Assembly (NCBI GenBank): GCA_910588405.1
Contig: CAJUPT010000002.1
Span: 152,406-216,405, forward strand
Direction: 5' to 3'
From: an uncultured Lachnospiraceae bacterium
GTDB lineage: Bacteria > Bacillota > Clostridia > Lachnospirales > Lachnospiraceae
DNA: 64,000 bases
Positions within the stretch are counted from its first letter, which is position 1. The number at the start of each line of letters is the position of its first letter. Both the position numbers and the translations under genes were made by a program. Below, in pieces: positions 1 to 9,967 of the stretch. The notes below the pieces were generated by a model. It was not told the DNA's origin and did no database searches. It saw only the letters and a program-made list of their open reading frames with translations.

Positions 1-180
1 GTCAGAAAGCCTGACTCCCCCGGCCAGCAAGGCACAGGCTCCCGATAAGCCTGGCCCGCACGGACAAACGGTTGGTAATAAGGCGGATTTCTCCACATAT
101 TATTCATAGACTGAAGCCTTTCATGGATTATATATCCAATATATGCGGCGCAGGGGAATAAGTGCGTATCCAAAGCAATA
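1..180. other. Window-edge region downstream of aspS
   Basis: No coding region, RNA gene or convincing hairpin can be supported here. The segment lies 3' of aspS (minus strand) and may hold the end of its transcript. Confidence 0.4.
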
Positions 181-1989
181 CTACTGTTGGGTATTCTCTT
201 CTTCCTGCACCACAATGGCGATTCCCAGCTCGTCCAGCTGCTTCTGATCCACGGTTCCCGGCGCCTCCGTCATCAGGCAGGAGGCATCCTTCACTTTCGG
301 GAACGCAATCACCTCACGGATATTGTCTGCGCCTGTCATCAGCATCACCAGACGGTCCAGGCCATAAGCCAGTCCCGCGTGAGGCGGTACGCCGTACCGG
401 AAAGCGTTCAGCAGGAACCCAAACTGACTGTGGGCCTGCTCTTTGGTAAATCCAAGGGCTTTAAACATCTGCTCCTGAACGTCGCTCTGATGAATTCTGA
501 CGCTGCCGCCGCCGATCTCGCAGCCGTTCAGCACGATATCATAGGCTTTCGCCCGAACCGCGCCGGGATCGGTCTCAATCAGGTGCAGGTCCTCCTCCAT
601 GGGCATCGTAAACGGATGATGCATCGCCACGAACCGTCCCTGCTCCTCGGAATACTCAAGCAGTGGAAACTCCGTGATCCAAACAAACCGGAACTCATGA
701 TTTCCCTCCGGAAGTCCAAGATTCTTTGCCAGCTCCAGACGCAGATTTCCCAGAACGTCAAACACCACTTTATTCTTGTCTGCGGCAAATACCAGCAGGT
801 CTCCCGGCTGTCCATCCATAGCTTGAATCAACGCCTGGATTTCTTCCTCCGTCATAAACTTCGCAAAAGAAGACTTCACACTGCCGTCAGGCTGCAACGC
901 CATATAGGCCAGTCCTTTGGCGCCGAAGCCCTTGGCAAACTCTACCAGGGCATCGATCTTTTTTCTCGGCATCTGACCCTGCCCTTTTACGTTTAAGCCC
1001 CGGACAGAACCACCGTTCTCCAATGCGCCTGTAAACACGCCGAAACCGCAGCCTTTCACTGTCTCGGACACGTTTGTAAGCTCCATGCCGAACCGCAGAT
1101 CCGGCTTATCGGACCCAAACCGGTCCATGGCCTCCGCATAAGACATTCTCTGAATGGGCAGGGACACCTCCACGTCACAGATTTCCTTAAACAGCTTCGC
1201 CAGCAGCCGTTCATTGACGTCGATCACGTCGTCGATATCCACAAAGGACAGTTCCATATCCATCTGGGTAAATTCCGGCTGCCGGTCCGCCCGCAGATCC
1301 TCGTCCCGGAAGCAACGGGCAATCTGAAAGTACCGGTCATAGCCGGAGCACATCAGAAGCTGCTTAAATAACTGGGGAGACTGGGGCAGGGCATAAAAGG
1401 AACCGGGATGAATCCGGCTGGGCACCAGATAATCTCTGGCTCCCTCCGGCGTACTCTTTGTCAGCATCGGCGTCTCGATCTCTAAAAACCCTTCCTCCGC
1501 CATAAAGTTCCTGGCCAGCATCGCCACTTTGCTTTTGGTCATCAGATTCCGCTGAATGTCCGGCCGGCGCAGGTCCAGGAAACGGTATTTCAGCCGCAGT
1601 TCTTCCTTGGTCGCGCTGTTTTCCTCAATGGGGAAGGGCGGCGTCTGGGATTCTGACAGGATGCGCAGATCCGTCACCCGCAGCTCGATATCTCCTGTGG
1701 CCAGATTCTCATTGACCGCGCCGGAACGGGCCTCCACCTTTCCGGTAGCGGCGATGACAAACTCGCTTCTCAGCTCCCCGGCTTTTGCAAATCCTTCGCT
1801 CCCGATATCATTCTCGTCAAATACCAACTGGAACAGCCCGGAACGGTCCCGCAAATCCACAAAAATCAGGCTCCCCAGATTTCTTCTTTTCTGTACCCAG
1901 CCCATCACCGTGACAATCTCACCGATATTTTGATTAGAAACCTCCGTACACCGATGGGTACGGTGCAGCCCCTGCATAGATTCAGCCAT
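181..1989 (-). CDS. aspS: Aspartyl-tRNA synthetase
   Basis: Charges tRNA-Asp with aspartate in the cytoplasm. The 602-residue length is normal for the bacterial type, which carries an N-terminal OB-fold anticodon domain (about 1-110), a class II catalytic core and an inserted GAD domain (about 290-430). Visible class II motifs are ETPMLTKSTPEGARDY near residue 175, FRDEDLRADRQPEF near 220 (motif 2) and GLAYGLDRL near 540 (motif 3). The gene follows hisS with a 41-bp gap on the same strand, the common Firmicutes hisS-aspS order, so the two are probably co-transcribed. Whether it is discriminating or also charges tRNA-Asn cannot be told from this window. Confidence 0.97.
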   Translation of the reverse strand: MAESMQGLHRTHRCTEVSNQNIGEIVTVMGWVQKRRNLGSLIFVDLRDRSGLFQLVFDENDIGSEGFAKAGELRSEFVIAATGKVEARSGAVNENLATGDIELRVTDLRILSESQTPPFPIEENSATKEELRLKYRFLDLRRPDIQRNLMTKSKVAMLARNFMAEEGFLEIETPMLTKSTPEGARDYLVPSRIHPGSFYALPQSPQLFKQLLMCSGYDRYFQIARCFRDEDLRADRQPEFTQMDMELSFVDIDDVIDVNERLLAKLFKEICDVEVSLPIQRMSYAEAMDRFGSDKPDLRFGMELTNVSETVKGCGFGVFTGALENGGSVRGLNVKGQGQMPRKKIDALVEFAKGFGAKGLAYMALQPDGSVKSSFAKFMTEEEIQALIQAMDGQPGDLLVFAADKNKVVFDVLGNLRLELAKNLGLPEGNHEFRFVWITEFPLLEYSEEQGRFVAMHHPFTMPMEEDLHLIETDPGAVRAKAYDIVLNGCEIGGGSVRIHQSDVQEQMFKALGFTKEQAHSQFGFLLNAFRYGVPPHAGLAYGLDRLVMLMTGADNIREVIAFPKVKDASCLMTEAPGTVDQKQLDELGIAIVVQEEENTQQ

Positions 1990-2030
1990 ATCTATTTTCC
2001 TCCTAAATTAGTTCCGCTGCGGTCCGCAGT

Positions 2031-3281
2031 TTATTTTTTAAAAAACTCTTTGAACTCCTGGTATCCTTCCTTCGCCAGCTGTTCCTTCTGGAATTTTTTA
2101 TTTTTGTTCATCGTCACTACCAGAACCTGCGTTCCGCCGGCTCTCTCTTCTTTGGCTTCCTTTAATACCTGGCACAGCCTGTCCGCAGGCATTCCCTTTT
2201 CTACCAGAAACGCCTTTTTCTCCGCCTGGAACGGCACGGTAAAGCCCTTTTCCAGCAGGATGGTAATAATCCGCTCAAAACCGATGGAAAAGCCGCAGGC
2301 GCAGGTCTCATTGCCTGTAAACCGGCCGATCATCTTATCGTAACGGCCGCCGCCGGCTACGGAGCTGCCAAATTCCGGCATCTCGACCTCGAAAATCGTT
2401 CCCGTATAGTAAGACATTCCCCGCACCAGAGTGGGGTCAAACACAATATCAAATTCCGCGGCAGCAGCAGCCTTCGCGCTGTCCATAATGGTTTTCAGCC
2501 CTTCCGCCGTCTGGCTGTCCAGTCCGCCTGCCATCTGCCGGTTCAGCGCATCGATGGGATCTGCCTCACCCTCTATAGCTTGAAACAGTCCCAGATACTT
2601 CTCAACGCAATCTGCGGCGAAACCGCTTTCCAGCAATTCCTTCTCCACGCCCTCCATGCCGATCTTATCCATCTTGTCCAGGATAATAAAGACCTTATCG
2701 TAAGCGTCCTCCGGGAATCCGCAGTAATCTGCCATCGCTTTGAGCACCGCCCTGTCATTAATCCGGACTTTAAACTGCTGGAATCCCAGCTTTCCAAGCA
2801 GGGTGGTGGTCGCCAGAATCAGCTCGATCTCCGCCAGATTTGTAGGGTCCCCCAGAATATCGATATCACACTGGACAAACTGACGGAACCGTCCCTTTTG
2901 CGGCCGCTCCGCCCTCCACACACTGCCCACCTGAAGGGCTTTAAAAGGAGTTGGGAGCTGACTGGAATTGTTGGCGTAATAACGGGCCAGCGGAACGGTC
3001 AGATCATAGCGCAAACCGCTGTCCACCAGATCCTGCTCCGACTGTGCCGTCTCCAGATTCAGCTTTTCCCCCCGCTTCAAAATCTTAAAAATCAGTTTTT
3101 CATTGTCGCCCCCCTGCTTACTGCATAAATTCTCAATATGCTCCACACAGGGCGTCTCCATCGGCGTAAAGCCAAATCCCTTATAAGTCTCCTTGATCAG
3201 TCCGATCACATAATCCCGTACCTGCATCTCCGCAGGCAGCATATCCTTCATGCCGGTCACAGGTTTTTTCGTCATAGCCAT
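2031..3281 (-). CDS. hisS: Histidyl-tRNA synthetase
   Basis: Class II synthetase that charges tRNA-His. The frame is open further upstream, but the start MAMTKKPVTGMKDM at 3281 is preferred because GGAGGT lies six bases upstream; this gives 416 residues, normal for the family. Family motifs are METPCVEHIENL near residue 35, RFRQFVQCDIDILG (motif 2 region), LVRGMSYYTGTIFEV (the histidine-specific HisA loop) and GGGRYDKMIG. A C-terminal anticodon-binding domain follows. It lies between the DUF362 gene and aspS on the same strand. No T-box leader fits in the 99-bp gap upstream, so any control probably acts further up the transcript. Confidence 0.97.
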   Translation of the reverse strand: MAMTKKPVTGMKDMLPAEMQVRDYVIGLIKETYKGFGFTPMETPCVEHIENLCSKQGGDNEKLIFKILKRGEKLNLETAQSEQDLVDSGLRYDLTVPLARYYANNSSQLPTPFKALQVGSVWRAERPQKGRFRQFVQCDIDILGDPTNLAEIELILATTTLLGKLGFQQFKVRINDRAVLKAMADYCGFPEDAYDKVFIILDKMDKIGMEGVEKELLESGFAADCVEKYLGLFQAIEGEADPIDALNRQMAGGLDSQTAEGLKTIMDSAKAAAAAEFDIVFDPTLVRGMSYYTGTIFEVEMPEFGSSVAGGGRYDKMIGRFTGNETCACGFSIGFERIITILLEKGFTVPFQAEKKAFLVEKGMPADRLCQVLKEAKEERAGGTQVLVVTMNKNKKFQKEQLAKEGYQEFKEFFKK

Positions 3282-3380
3282 TTCGGCACCTCCATTTATC
3301 GTTCCGCAACTTCCCTTACATTTTAATTCCATTCTGCGTTTTTGCAACACTTTTTTGCAAAAATCATTCCGATTTCCCGC

Positions 3381-4697
3381 CTATCTAAGCAGACGGGACA
3401 GCCAGGAATTTTTCACGTCTATGGCCTTCTTCGGACACATTTCCTGACAGCAATAGCAACGGATACATTTCACATAATCATAGACAGGAGGCTTTTCCCG
3501 GCCATTTTTAAAGGAAACCGCCTTCCCCTCCACAGGGCAGCTTTCCACGCAGATTCCGCAGCGGATACACCGCTTTGGATGAATCTGGGGCCGCTGCTGA
3601 AAGGGCTTCATTACACGGCGGAGCAGCTTCCAGTCTTCGCGCTCGGAAGCAGGATTTCTGTCCACTGAAAAATCCGGATGTCCCCACCGGCTTACCAGTT
3701 CTTCCATCGTAAATACTCTGATTGGCGGTTCTTCCGCGGGCGCCTCCTCCCGGGGCATCTCTTTTTCAGACGCTTCCTTCGCAGGCTGCTCTCCCCCTGA
3801 CGCTCCTTCCGACCGTTTCTCCTCAAAAGTAAGACGCGATGCGCTTTCCCCATGAAAACCGCCCCTGTCAACTGTCAGCAGCCTGATCTTCTCCTCCTCC
3901 ATCGTGCCGATTCCGTACTGCTGGCCACAGAAATTGGTAGGAACCAGTGAAGGCTCCAGATGGATCAGATGGCAGAATACCGTATCCAGCGCCACCGGGT
4001 CCTCTGAGAACAGCAGCACGCCCATGGACACCGGCGTACCCGAGGAAGGGCCGTTCCCTTCCATGGCCACAATCCCATCCATGATATGCAGCCGGGGCTT
4101 CACCGCTCCATGAAGATCACAGAGCATGGAGGCAAAATGCGTGGCTGACGGATACACTGCATGACCGGCCGCTTTGTGTGTGCCATAAATACAGCCATAC
4201 ATATTTTTCACAGCCCCGGTAATCCGTTCCAAAGCATGGGTTTTCATCTTACAGATATTGATAATCGCATCCGCTTCCACAACCCCTTTGCTGACCGTAA
4301 ATTCCTTAGCCGTCCTCCCCTCAGGGTATTTCAGCGCCGTATGCTCCGTAAAATTACCCGGTAAAATTCCCAGCTCCTTTGCCGCCTGCTCCGCCCCGGA
4401 AGCTCTGGCAGCATCCTGAAAAGGCTGCATGGCCGGAGAATCCCCATAACAAATCTCCTCACAGCCATATTCCTTCAAACACCGTCCCACAGCGGAAAAT
4501 ACCGACGGATGGGTGGTAATCACCTGATCGGGATCAGCTTTTTTCAGCAGATTCAACTTTAGCAAAATTTTTTCTTCCCGCCCGACGATACCGTTTAAAC
4601 CTCCCAGACAGCGAAGCCCGTCGCGGACGGCCTGCTCTACCTGCACCTGGTCGTAGGAAGGACAGGGAATCACTGCCACCTTACTGATTTTTTCCAT
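3381..4697 (-). CDS. DUF362 protein with C-terminal two-cluster ferredoxin domain
   Basis: The first 280 or so residues match the DUF362 family (MEKISKVAVIPCPSYDQVQ at the start, NICKMKTHALERITGAVKN near 180). A Glu/Lys/Ala-rich linker follows, and then a bacterial ferredoxin domain with two complete 4Fe-4S motifs, CIRCGICVESCP and CIRCYCCQEMCP, within the last 65 residues. DUF362 proteins are iron-sulfur proteins of unsettled function, so electron transfer is inferred only from the cysteines. The start at 4697 is chosen because GAGAGG lies seven bases upstream; it gives 438 residues. The gene is 99 bp upstream of hisS on the same strand. The long low-complexity linker between the two domains is unusual. 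Confidence 0.88.
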   Translation of the reverse strand: MEKISKVAVIPCPSYDQVQVEQAVRDGLRCLGGLNGIVGREEKILLKLNLLKKADPDQVITTHPSVFSAVGRCLKEYGCEEICYGDSPAMQPFQDAARASGAEQAAKELGILPGNFTEHTALKYPEGRTAKEFTVSKGVVEADAIINICKMKTHALERITGAVKNMYGCIYGTHKAAGHAVYPSATHFASMLCDLHGAVKPRLHIMDGIVAMEGNGPSSGTPVSMGVLLFSEDPVALDTVFCHLIHLEPSLVPTNFCGQQYGIGTMEEEKIRLLTVDRGGFHGESASRLTFEEKRSEGASGGEQPAKEASEKEMPREEAPAEEPPIRVFTMEELVSRWGHPDFSVDRNPASEREDWKLLRRVMKPFQQRPQIHPKRCIRCGICVESCPVEGKAVSFKNGREKPPVYDYVKCIRCYCCQEMCPKKAIDVKNSWLSRLLR

Positions 4698-4752
4698 CCA
4701 AAAACCTCTCAATCGTTATAATTTGCAGCTCCCGAGGCTTTGCAGCGAACAT

Positions 4753-6933
4753 TCAGGGCCTGTCCGCTGCTGCTTCTCCTACGCCATTTGATACTGTCTT
4801 TTCATCCACAAGCTCCCGTGTTCTCTGCTTTTTCCTTCTTCTCCACTGCTCCGGCAGACCGGCCAGATCACAGCTTCCATCCACAGTCATCGCCGCCAGC
4901 AAAGGCGTAATATTCGTCAAATACCGGGTTCTCGTCTCCCACAGGAAGAAGAACAGCATAATGCCCAATACGATCAATCTGACAAACGATACGCTGTCTA
5001 CCTCTCTGCTTCTTATCCCCTTCCAAATAGAAAGAAGCACAAATAGAAGCATGACGATATGAAAGCCTGTCGTCCATCTCTCCAAATCCGTAAAATGAAC
5101 GCCGTCCCACAGAACATAGTCATGCAGCCAGGACTCATATAATGGATCACGTTTTAATTTCTCATAGGTAAAATACAGACCGTCTCCCCATGTGACCCTC
5201 GCACCTTTATTTACAAAATGCTTGAGCACTCCGACCAGTCCCTTTTCCCTGATCCGGTTTTGCAGCATATGAGTACAGACCTGGGTTCTCTCTGCAATGG
5301 TGTCCGTATTCGCTGCCAGCACATCATCGATTCCCTGCCAGTTCCCAATACCTCCCATCCCCATCATCAAAGACTGCACAACCGGGAACTCATATTGCTC
5401 TTGCGCGTCATAATTAATCACATGGCTGGCGGGAATCGACACTGTCCATATCAGAAAAGCAGCAAGAAATCCAGTTAAAAAGCATCCCAGACAAATCATT
5501 TTCCTTTTATCAAAAGTAAAACGTTTTGTTTTCTGAGCCGCCTGCCGCAGCAGCATATGGAGCACAATAGCGATTACGAACACCAGCAGGCTTCCTTTTA
5601 ACAAACTGCCTGTCAAACAGAGCACGCCCAACGCCCCATAGCCAATCCAGGCTTTTTTCCCATCCGCTTCCCTTTGTCCGGCCCACTCATACAGCCATAA
5701 AATCCCTGCCACAAAAGGCAGCGACAGCGTATCTGTATAAAAAATCGGCACATACAGATAAAAAGGCGACAGAAAAAAACAAATGACAGCGCCATAAAAT
5801 GCTTTCACAGGATTCCAAACCTTACGCATCCACAGGAAAATCAAAACGACAGCCAGATCGATCATCATGACATTGATCCAGATCCCGGTAAAAATCGAAA
5901 CAGGCTGGAACAGCATAATTACCTTAAACATCGCGGCCAGATAAATAACGGCAAACAGATTATTTCTCCATTGCAGAAAGCAGTTATTCAAATTCACCAG
6001 ATGCCCGTTCTCCGCCACCTCCAAAGCCCCGTAAAATACATTTCCAAAATCCCAGCCCGGTTCCACCGCAAGCTGCCGTCCCATATAAATCTGAACTTGA
6101 AGCATGATAAACAAACCGACGGCAAACAGCAGATCCCACACTGTCAATTTGAGAAATTTAACAGAAATGATTGGCGCAGGCTCTTTCACCTTCCGGCACA
6201 CCCAGCCCAGCAGCAGATGCGCAGCCAAAAACGGCAGCATCGCCGTCAGGATTCTCCCCGGCGCATCCCCCAGCCGCAGCTTTATGACATAGACCAAAAT
6301 GCAGATAAAAAACGCAAAAAAGCCAATATGATACAGCTTCTGGAAGATCACTGCGCCGCTAAGACGCCTGCTTCTGAAATAACAGGCCAGCAGCAAAATC
6401 GACAGACATAAAGCAAACAGCGCCAAGACATCGGCCCTGCTCTCCCATAAAGACCATTTACTGGGTACATGGTAATTCCATATCACCCGATGCCATTCGG
6501 GGCTGTAAAGGTTCAGCTCCTCCACCGTGTCCCCCACCTGAATCGTGATCGGCCCTGCCGAAGAACAGCTCACCAGGCTCATGGTAATATACTGACAATT
6601 TGTCACTGGAATCACCAGCGAGGTCTCCTTCTCGGTCCTGTCGCAGCCTATGCCGTATCCGCCCGCATGCCACCCTTCTGTTTCCGGAATCATCTCATGG
6701 TCGATTCCCTGGATACACTTGATCTCCAGATTCGTACCCGGTTCCTCCTCCATGCTGTTTTCATCCTGTATCCCATGATTGGTGATAATGAGATCCAGAT
6801 CCTGTCCGTTCCTTGTATAAAACAGCGAACGCAGCACTGTAGACGCCAGCAATATCGTCAATACCGCAGCGCCAACTATGCAGCATAAAACCGTTTTCAG
6901 AGAAAATCTTTCTAATTTTCCATTCTTTGTCAT
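4753..6933 (-). CDS. Large polytopic membrane protein, GT-C glycosyltransferase-like
   Basis: A 726-residue protein with one N-terminal membrane segment, an extracytoplasmic region of about 120 residues (about 40-160), then some eleven further hydrophobic segments to about residue 690 and a basic cytoplasmic tail (RRRKKQRTRE). The layout, the short motif YTDTLSLPF near 390 and TRTRYLTNITPLLAAM near 675 resemble GT-C membrane glycosyltransferases that use polyprenyl-phosphate sugars. The family call is inference, because no catalytic Asp motif could be fixed with confidence. GGAGGT lies eight bases before the ATG. It sits upstream of the DUF362 gene on the same strand, and no cell-wall glycosylation cluster is adjacent. 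Confidence 0.6.
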   Translation of the reverse strand: MTKNGKLERFSLKTVLCCIVGAAVLTILLASTVLRSLFYTRNGQDLDLIITNHGIQDENSMEEEPGTNLEIKCIQGIDHEMIPETEGWHAGGYGIGCDRTEKETSLVIPVTNCQYITMSLVSCSSAGPITIQVGDTVEELNLYSPEWHRVIWNYHVPSKWSLWESRADVLALFALCLSILLLACYFRSRRLSGAVIFQKLYHIGFFAFFICILVYVIKLRLGDAPGRILTAMLPFLAAHLLLGWVCRKVKEPAPIISVKFLKLTVWDLLFAVGLFIMLQVQIYMGRQLAVEPGWDFGNVFYGALEVAENGHLVNLNNCFLQWRNNLFAVIYLAAMFKVIMLFQPVSIFTGIWINVMMIDLAVVLIFLWMRKVWNPVKAFYGAVICFFLSPFYLYVPIFYTDTLSLPFVAGILWLYEWAGQREADGKKAWIGYGALGVLCLTGSLLKGSLLVFVIAIVLHMLLRQAAQKTKRFTFDKRKMICLGCFLTGFLAAFLIWTVSIPASHVINYDAQEQYEFPVVQSLMMGMGGIGNWQGIDDVLAANTDTIAERTQVCTHMLQNRIREKGLVGVLKHFVNKGARVTWGDGLYFTYEKLKRDPLYESWLHDYVLWDGVHFTDLERWTTGFHIVMLLFVLLSIWKGIRSREVDSVSFVRLIVLGIMLFFFLWETRTRYLTNITPLLAAMTVDGSCDLAGLPEQWRRRKKQRTRELVDEKTVSNGVGEAAADRP

Positions 6934-7061
6934 TGTGTGCTACCTCCAGAATCAAAGCCATAGGCAAGGCAAAGTAACCTAATCCTGTCTTTTCCCACCC
7001 GCAGCCAGATTTTATGCCGCCGCTGCCCCTGTATACCGCGCTGCGGATGTCTTTGCCCTTT

Positions 7062-7547
7062 TCACAGCCGAAGTTCAATGACCCTTCCCGTACTCTGGTA
7101 TTGCCGATAAATGACGTCCGACGCGTCCATCATGCGCTTGGAAGCTTTCACCGCAGGCGTATCCGCATATTTATCACAATCATAGATCACCTCTCTGATC
7201 CCCGACTGAATAATCGCCTTAGCGCATTCATTACAGGGAAACATCGTCACATACACTTTGCTTCCCTCCAAACTCCCGCCCCGATAATTTAAGATAGCGT
7301 TCAGCTCCGCATGGGTGACATAAAAATATTTGCTGTCATAAGGTTCTCCTTCCCGGTTCCAGGGAAATTCGTCGTCAGAACAGCCTACCGGAAATCCATT
7401 GTAGCCGATGGACAAAATCTTATTGTCCCCGCTGACGATACAGGCCCCCACCTGGCTGTTTGGGTCCTTAGACCGGAACCCTGCCAGCTGCGCCACCCCC
7501 ATAAAATACTCATCCCAACTGATATAATCCTGACGTTTTTGTGTCAT
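7062..7547 (-). CDS. dCMP deaminase (ComEB-like)
   Basis: Zinc-dependent cytidine/deoxycytidylate deaminase, converting dCMP to dUMP for dTTP synthesis. The zinc and catalytic motifs are intact: THAELNAIL (His ligand and catalytic Glu) near residue 79 and PCNECAKAI (two Cys ligands) near 104. The start MTQKRQDYISW at 7547 has GGAGGGA seven bases upstream and gives 161 residues, normal for the family; the longer open frame is not needed. It is transcribed toward the membrane protein gene, with 128 bp between them. Confidence 0.93.
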   Translation of the reverse strand: MTQKRQDYISWDEYFMGVAQLAGFRSKDPNSQVGACIVSGDNKILSIGYNGFPVGCSDDEFPWNREGEPYDSKYFYVTHAELNAILNYRGGSLEGSKVYVTMFPCNECAKAIIQSGIREVIYDCDKYADTPAVKASKRMMDASDVIYRQYQSTGRVIELRL

Positions 7548-7734
7548 AAAATGTCCCTCCACTATTGTTTGCGGCTCCCCTTTCAAAGTTTGTTCAGCGC
7601 TGTCTTATGCCATTTCGGGTGGTCGAACCTTGTCCATCAAAGAATAACATATGGGCTATTCTAGCACACATTTCGTTAAATGAACAGTATTCGAAACGCC
7701 AAATTTCAAGCAAAATTCACAGGAAATCACCAAA

Positions 7735-7764
7735 GGCAGTCAGAAAATATCTATTCCGACTGCC
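7735..7764 (-). terminator. Possible terminator after the DUF4173 gene
   Basis: A perfect seven-base stem (GGCAGTC/GACTGCC) closes a 16-base loop about 100 bp past the stop codon. Read on minus, it is followed by only three T residues, so it is a weak candidate. Confidence 0.4.
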
Positions 7765-7863
7765 TCACTGAAAACTGTTTTACGATACTGCACATCTGAA
7801 AACCTGCAGTTCAGTATCATATATTTTCGAATCAATCCGTGCCATTTCAGGCGCTGATTCCAT

Positions 7864-9630
7864 TCACTGATTCCACTCATACTCACTGGACAGCCCTTCC
7901 GGACTCTCCGTCACGCTGATTTCTTTATACAGCATACAATCATTCATCAGCCCGCTGTCCAGATAATTGATAATCCACTCCTGTCCGGAATATCCCTCAA
8001 ACTCATACACCCTGTCATCCTCGTCCTCCTCCATGTACCCCAGATAATCCCCCCTGCACCTGGGGTCGATGGCACAGAAGGGCACATATTCCCTGCCCTC
8101 ATACAGAATGCTCATATAATCTCCGCCCGATACCTTCTGACATTCCACCGCCCGGCCTGCCTGAAAGGAAGTGTTGTAGGCGGTCATCCAGGCCGGCATG
8201 TCGCTGTAAGCCAGCGCAAGAAATGAGACTGCCCCGATCATCACCGCAACGCGCAATCCGTTAAACTTTTTCCACAGCTCCGCCATCAGAAGCCCAAAGG
8301 TGATGAACAGAATCCCCATAAACCAGCAAGTGAACACCCGCTTAAAGGTCAGCCCATAAGTGCTGATATACAGGCCCATCCTGGAAAATGCCAGACAAAT
8401 AAACGCCAGCGTCTGAACGCCGAGAAGCGACAGCGTAATCTTCATCAGCCGTGCCGCCCGGGGCGAGTACCATTTCACCAGAGAAAACATCAGAAAATTA
8501 ATCGCAGCGATCCAGCAAAGCTCAAAAAAGCCGTCTCTGGCATAGGTGCTGGTCCACAGCGTCCCCGCTTCGATCTGCTCCATGGCTCCGGATATCCCCG
8601 CCACCTTTACGGCAAAAAACAGGCAATATACCGCCACAAACACCATCAGAAAGCTGACCATCACCACCTGGGAAAACGCGGTCCGCTTCTTTTGGGTCAC
8701 ATCAGGACCGTTAAACATTCCGAAAAACATACCGAAAAGATACATGGCTATGAGCAGCGTCATCGTCAGGTCCGCCCAGGGGCGGAAGCTGAAACCGCCG
8801 GCAAAACTGTCCAGAATATTAAAAATCACACGGGCAAAGCCCCTGTCGGCGCTGACCAGCAGCGGCAGTACGATACAGAGCACCGGCAGGCTTAAGCCAA
8901 CGCCCAGTAATATCTGGCTGAATTTTTTAGAATTTTCTCTTTTGCTGCGTACCAGACATTGCCCCAGATTTCCCGCTGTGGAAAGCAGCTTTCCATAATT
9001 CGAAAAAGGAATCGAAAACAGCCCACGGCCCAGGTCGCTGATCGCCCATTCATCCAGCGCGTTACCCCTGCGCTTGCCGGCCAGTACTGCCAGCCAGTAT
9101 ACCGCCGCGCCATGGAGAAAGAAGACTACATAAAAACCAATGGGCTGCACGCTGTTTATGAAAATCAAAATCCACAGCGCCGCAGCTGTCGTCAGTAGCA
9201 GATAAAGCCAGCTTTCCTTTCCCGGTTTTCTTCCTTTTTTATTTCCGTAGTACAGCGCCGCGATGATAAACAGCAGCGTGAATATACTCATCAATATTCC
9301 ATAATTGACCTTCACGCCCTGCTCCATCAGTTTTTCCAGCCAGGGGGCGGGAATCATGCAGTTATAATAGACATAAGCCGCCAGGAACAAAAGCGCCGCC
9401 AGCAGCCATTCCGTTTTCTGAGGGACGGCGGGAACGGAAGGTTTGGGCACAGCTTTCCCGGTTTCTTCGTTCTCCTCATTTTCTGTTTCATGACTTTCTG
9501 TTTCATGATTTTCCACTTCATGGATTTCTGTTCCACAATTTTCTGTTTCACAGTTTTCCGTCTCCGTATTTCCCACTTTCTCTGTGCCTTCTCCCACAGT
9601 TTCCGCCTCAAAAATTTCCTTTTCTTCCAA
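7864..9630 (-). CDS. DUF4173 membrane protein with repetitive acidic N-terminus
   Basis: A 588-residue protein. Residues 1-65 are a Glu/Thr/Asn/His-rich stretch built of near-repeats such as NHETESHETENEENEE, with no membrane segment. About ten to twelve hydrophobic segments follow from residue 73 (WLLAALLFLAAYVYYN), matching the DUF4153/DUF4173 family, and a soluble C-terminal domain begins near 490 (SGGDYMSILYEGREYVPF). Function is unknown. Family members often sit beside small XRE regulators and DUF2975 proteins, as here, so this is probably the last gene of the 10.4-7.9 kb operon. The start is a TTG with AAGGAGG nine bases upstream. The repetitive N-terminus is probably variable between strains. 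Confidence 0.8.
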   Translation of the reverse strand: MEEKEIFEAETVGEGTEKVGNTETENCETENCGTEIHEVENHETESHETENEENEETGKAVPKPSVPAVPQKTEWLLAALLFLAAYVYYNCMIPAPWLEKLMEQGVKVNYGILMSIFTLLFIIAALYYGNKKGRKPGKESWLYLLLTTAAALWILIFINSVQPIGFYVVFFLHGAAVYWLAVLAGKRRGNALDEWAISDLGRGLFSIPFSNYGKLLSTAGNLGQCLVRSKRENSKKFSQILLGVGLSLPVLCIVLPLLVSADRGFARVIFNILDSFAGGFSFRPWADLTMTLLIAMYLFGMFFGMFNGPDVTQKKRTAFSQVVMVSFLMVFVAVYCLFFAVKVAGISGAMEQIEAGTLWTSTYARDGFFELCWIAAINFLMFSLVKWYSPRAARLMKITLSLLGVQTLAFICLAFSRMGLYISTYGLTFKRVFTCWFMGILFITFGLLMAELWKKFNGLRVAVMIGAVSFLALAYSDMPAWMTAYNTSFQAGRAVECQKVSGGDYMSILYEGREYVPFCAIDPRCRGDYLGYMEEDEDDRVYEFEGYSGQEWIINYLDSGLMNDCMLYKEISVTESPEGLSSEYEWNQ

Positions 9631-9676
9631 TCCTCCATCCCTCCTTGTGTACTAAACCTATATCCAATCTTCCACC

Positions 9677-9880
9677 TTATTTCATGTATTCCAGAATATC
9701 CCCCGGCTGGCAATCAAGCTCCCGGCAGATGGCCTCCAGCGTGGAGAACCGCACCGCCTTCGCCTTATTGGTTTTCAGGACGGAAAGATTGGCCTGGGTA
9801 ATGCCTACCCGATCCGCCAGTTCACCGGATGATATTTTCCGCTTCGCCATCATCACATCCAGGTTTACAACAATCGGCAT
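9677..9880 (-). CDS. Small XRE-family (YozG-like) transcriptional regulator
   Basis: A 67-residue protein that is essentially one helix-turn-helix domain: MPIVVNLDVMMAKRK, SSGELADRVGITQANLSVLK as the HTH, then FSTLEAICRELDCQPGDIL. This is the minimal Cro/CI-type fold of the YozG group. The start at 9880 has GGGAG at normal distance; the frame extends 11 codons further but with no better site. It lies between the DUF2975 gene and the DUF4173 gene. In this family a DUF2975 membrane protein is commonly encoded with the regulator, suggesting membrane-linked control, though target and signal are unknown. Confidence 0.9.
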   Translation of the reverse strand: MPIVVNLDVMMAKRKISSGELADRVGITQANLSVLKTNKAKAVRFSTLEAICRELDCQPGDILEYMK

Positions 9881-9967
9881 TGCTTCTGCTCCCTTCTTCA
9901 TGTGAAAATTCAAAACCCCTTTTCTTTATCACGTCCCCATAAACCGGACAGAACGCTAAGCCTGCGG

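Noticed and set aside
187..996. Plus-strand open frame of 269 codons opposite aspS
   Set aside because: A shadow of the strongly conserved aspS frame, with no similarity pattern or start signal.
3282..3380. T-box leader before hisS
   Set aside because: The gap is 99 bp, too short for a T-box, and shows no T-box sequence or terminator.
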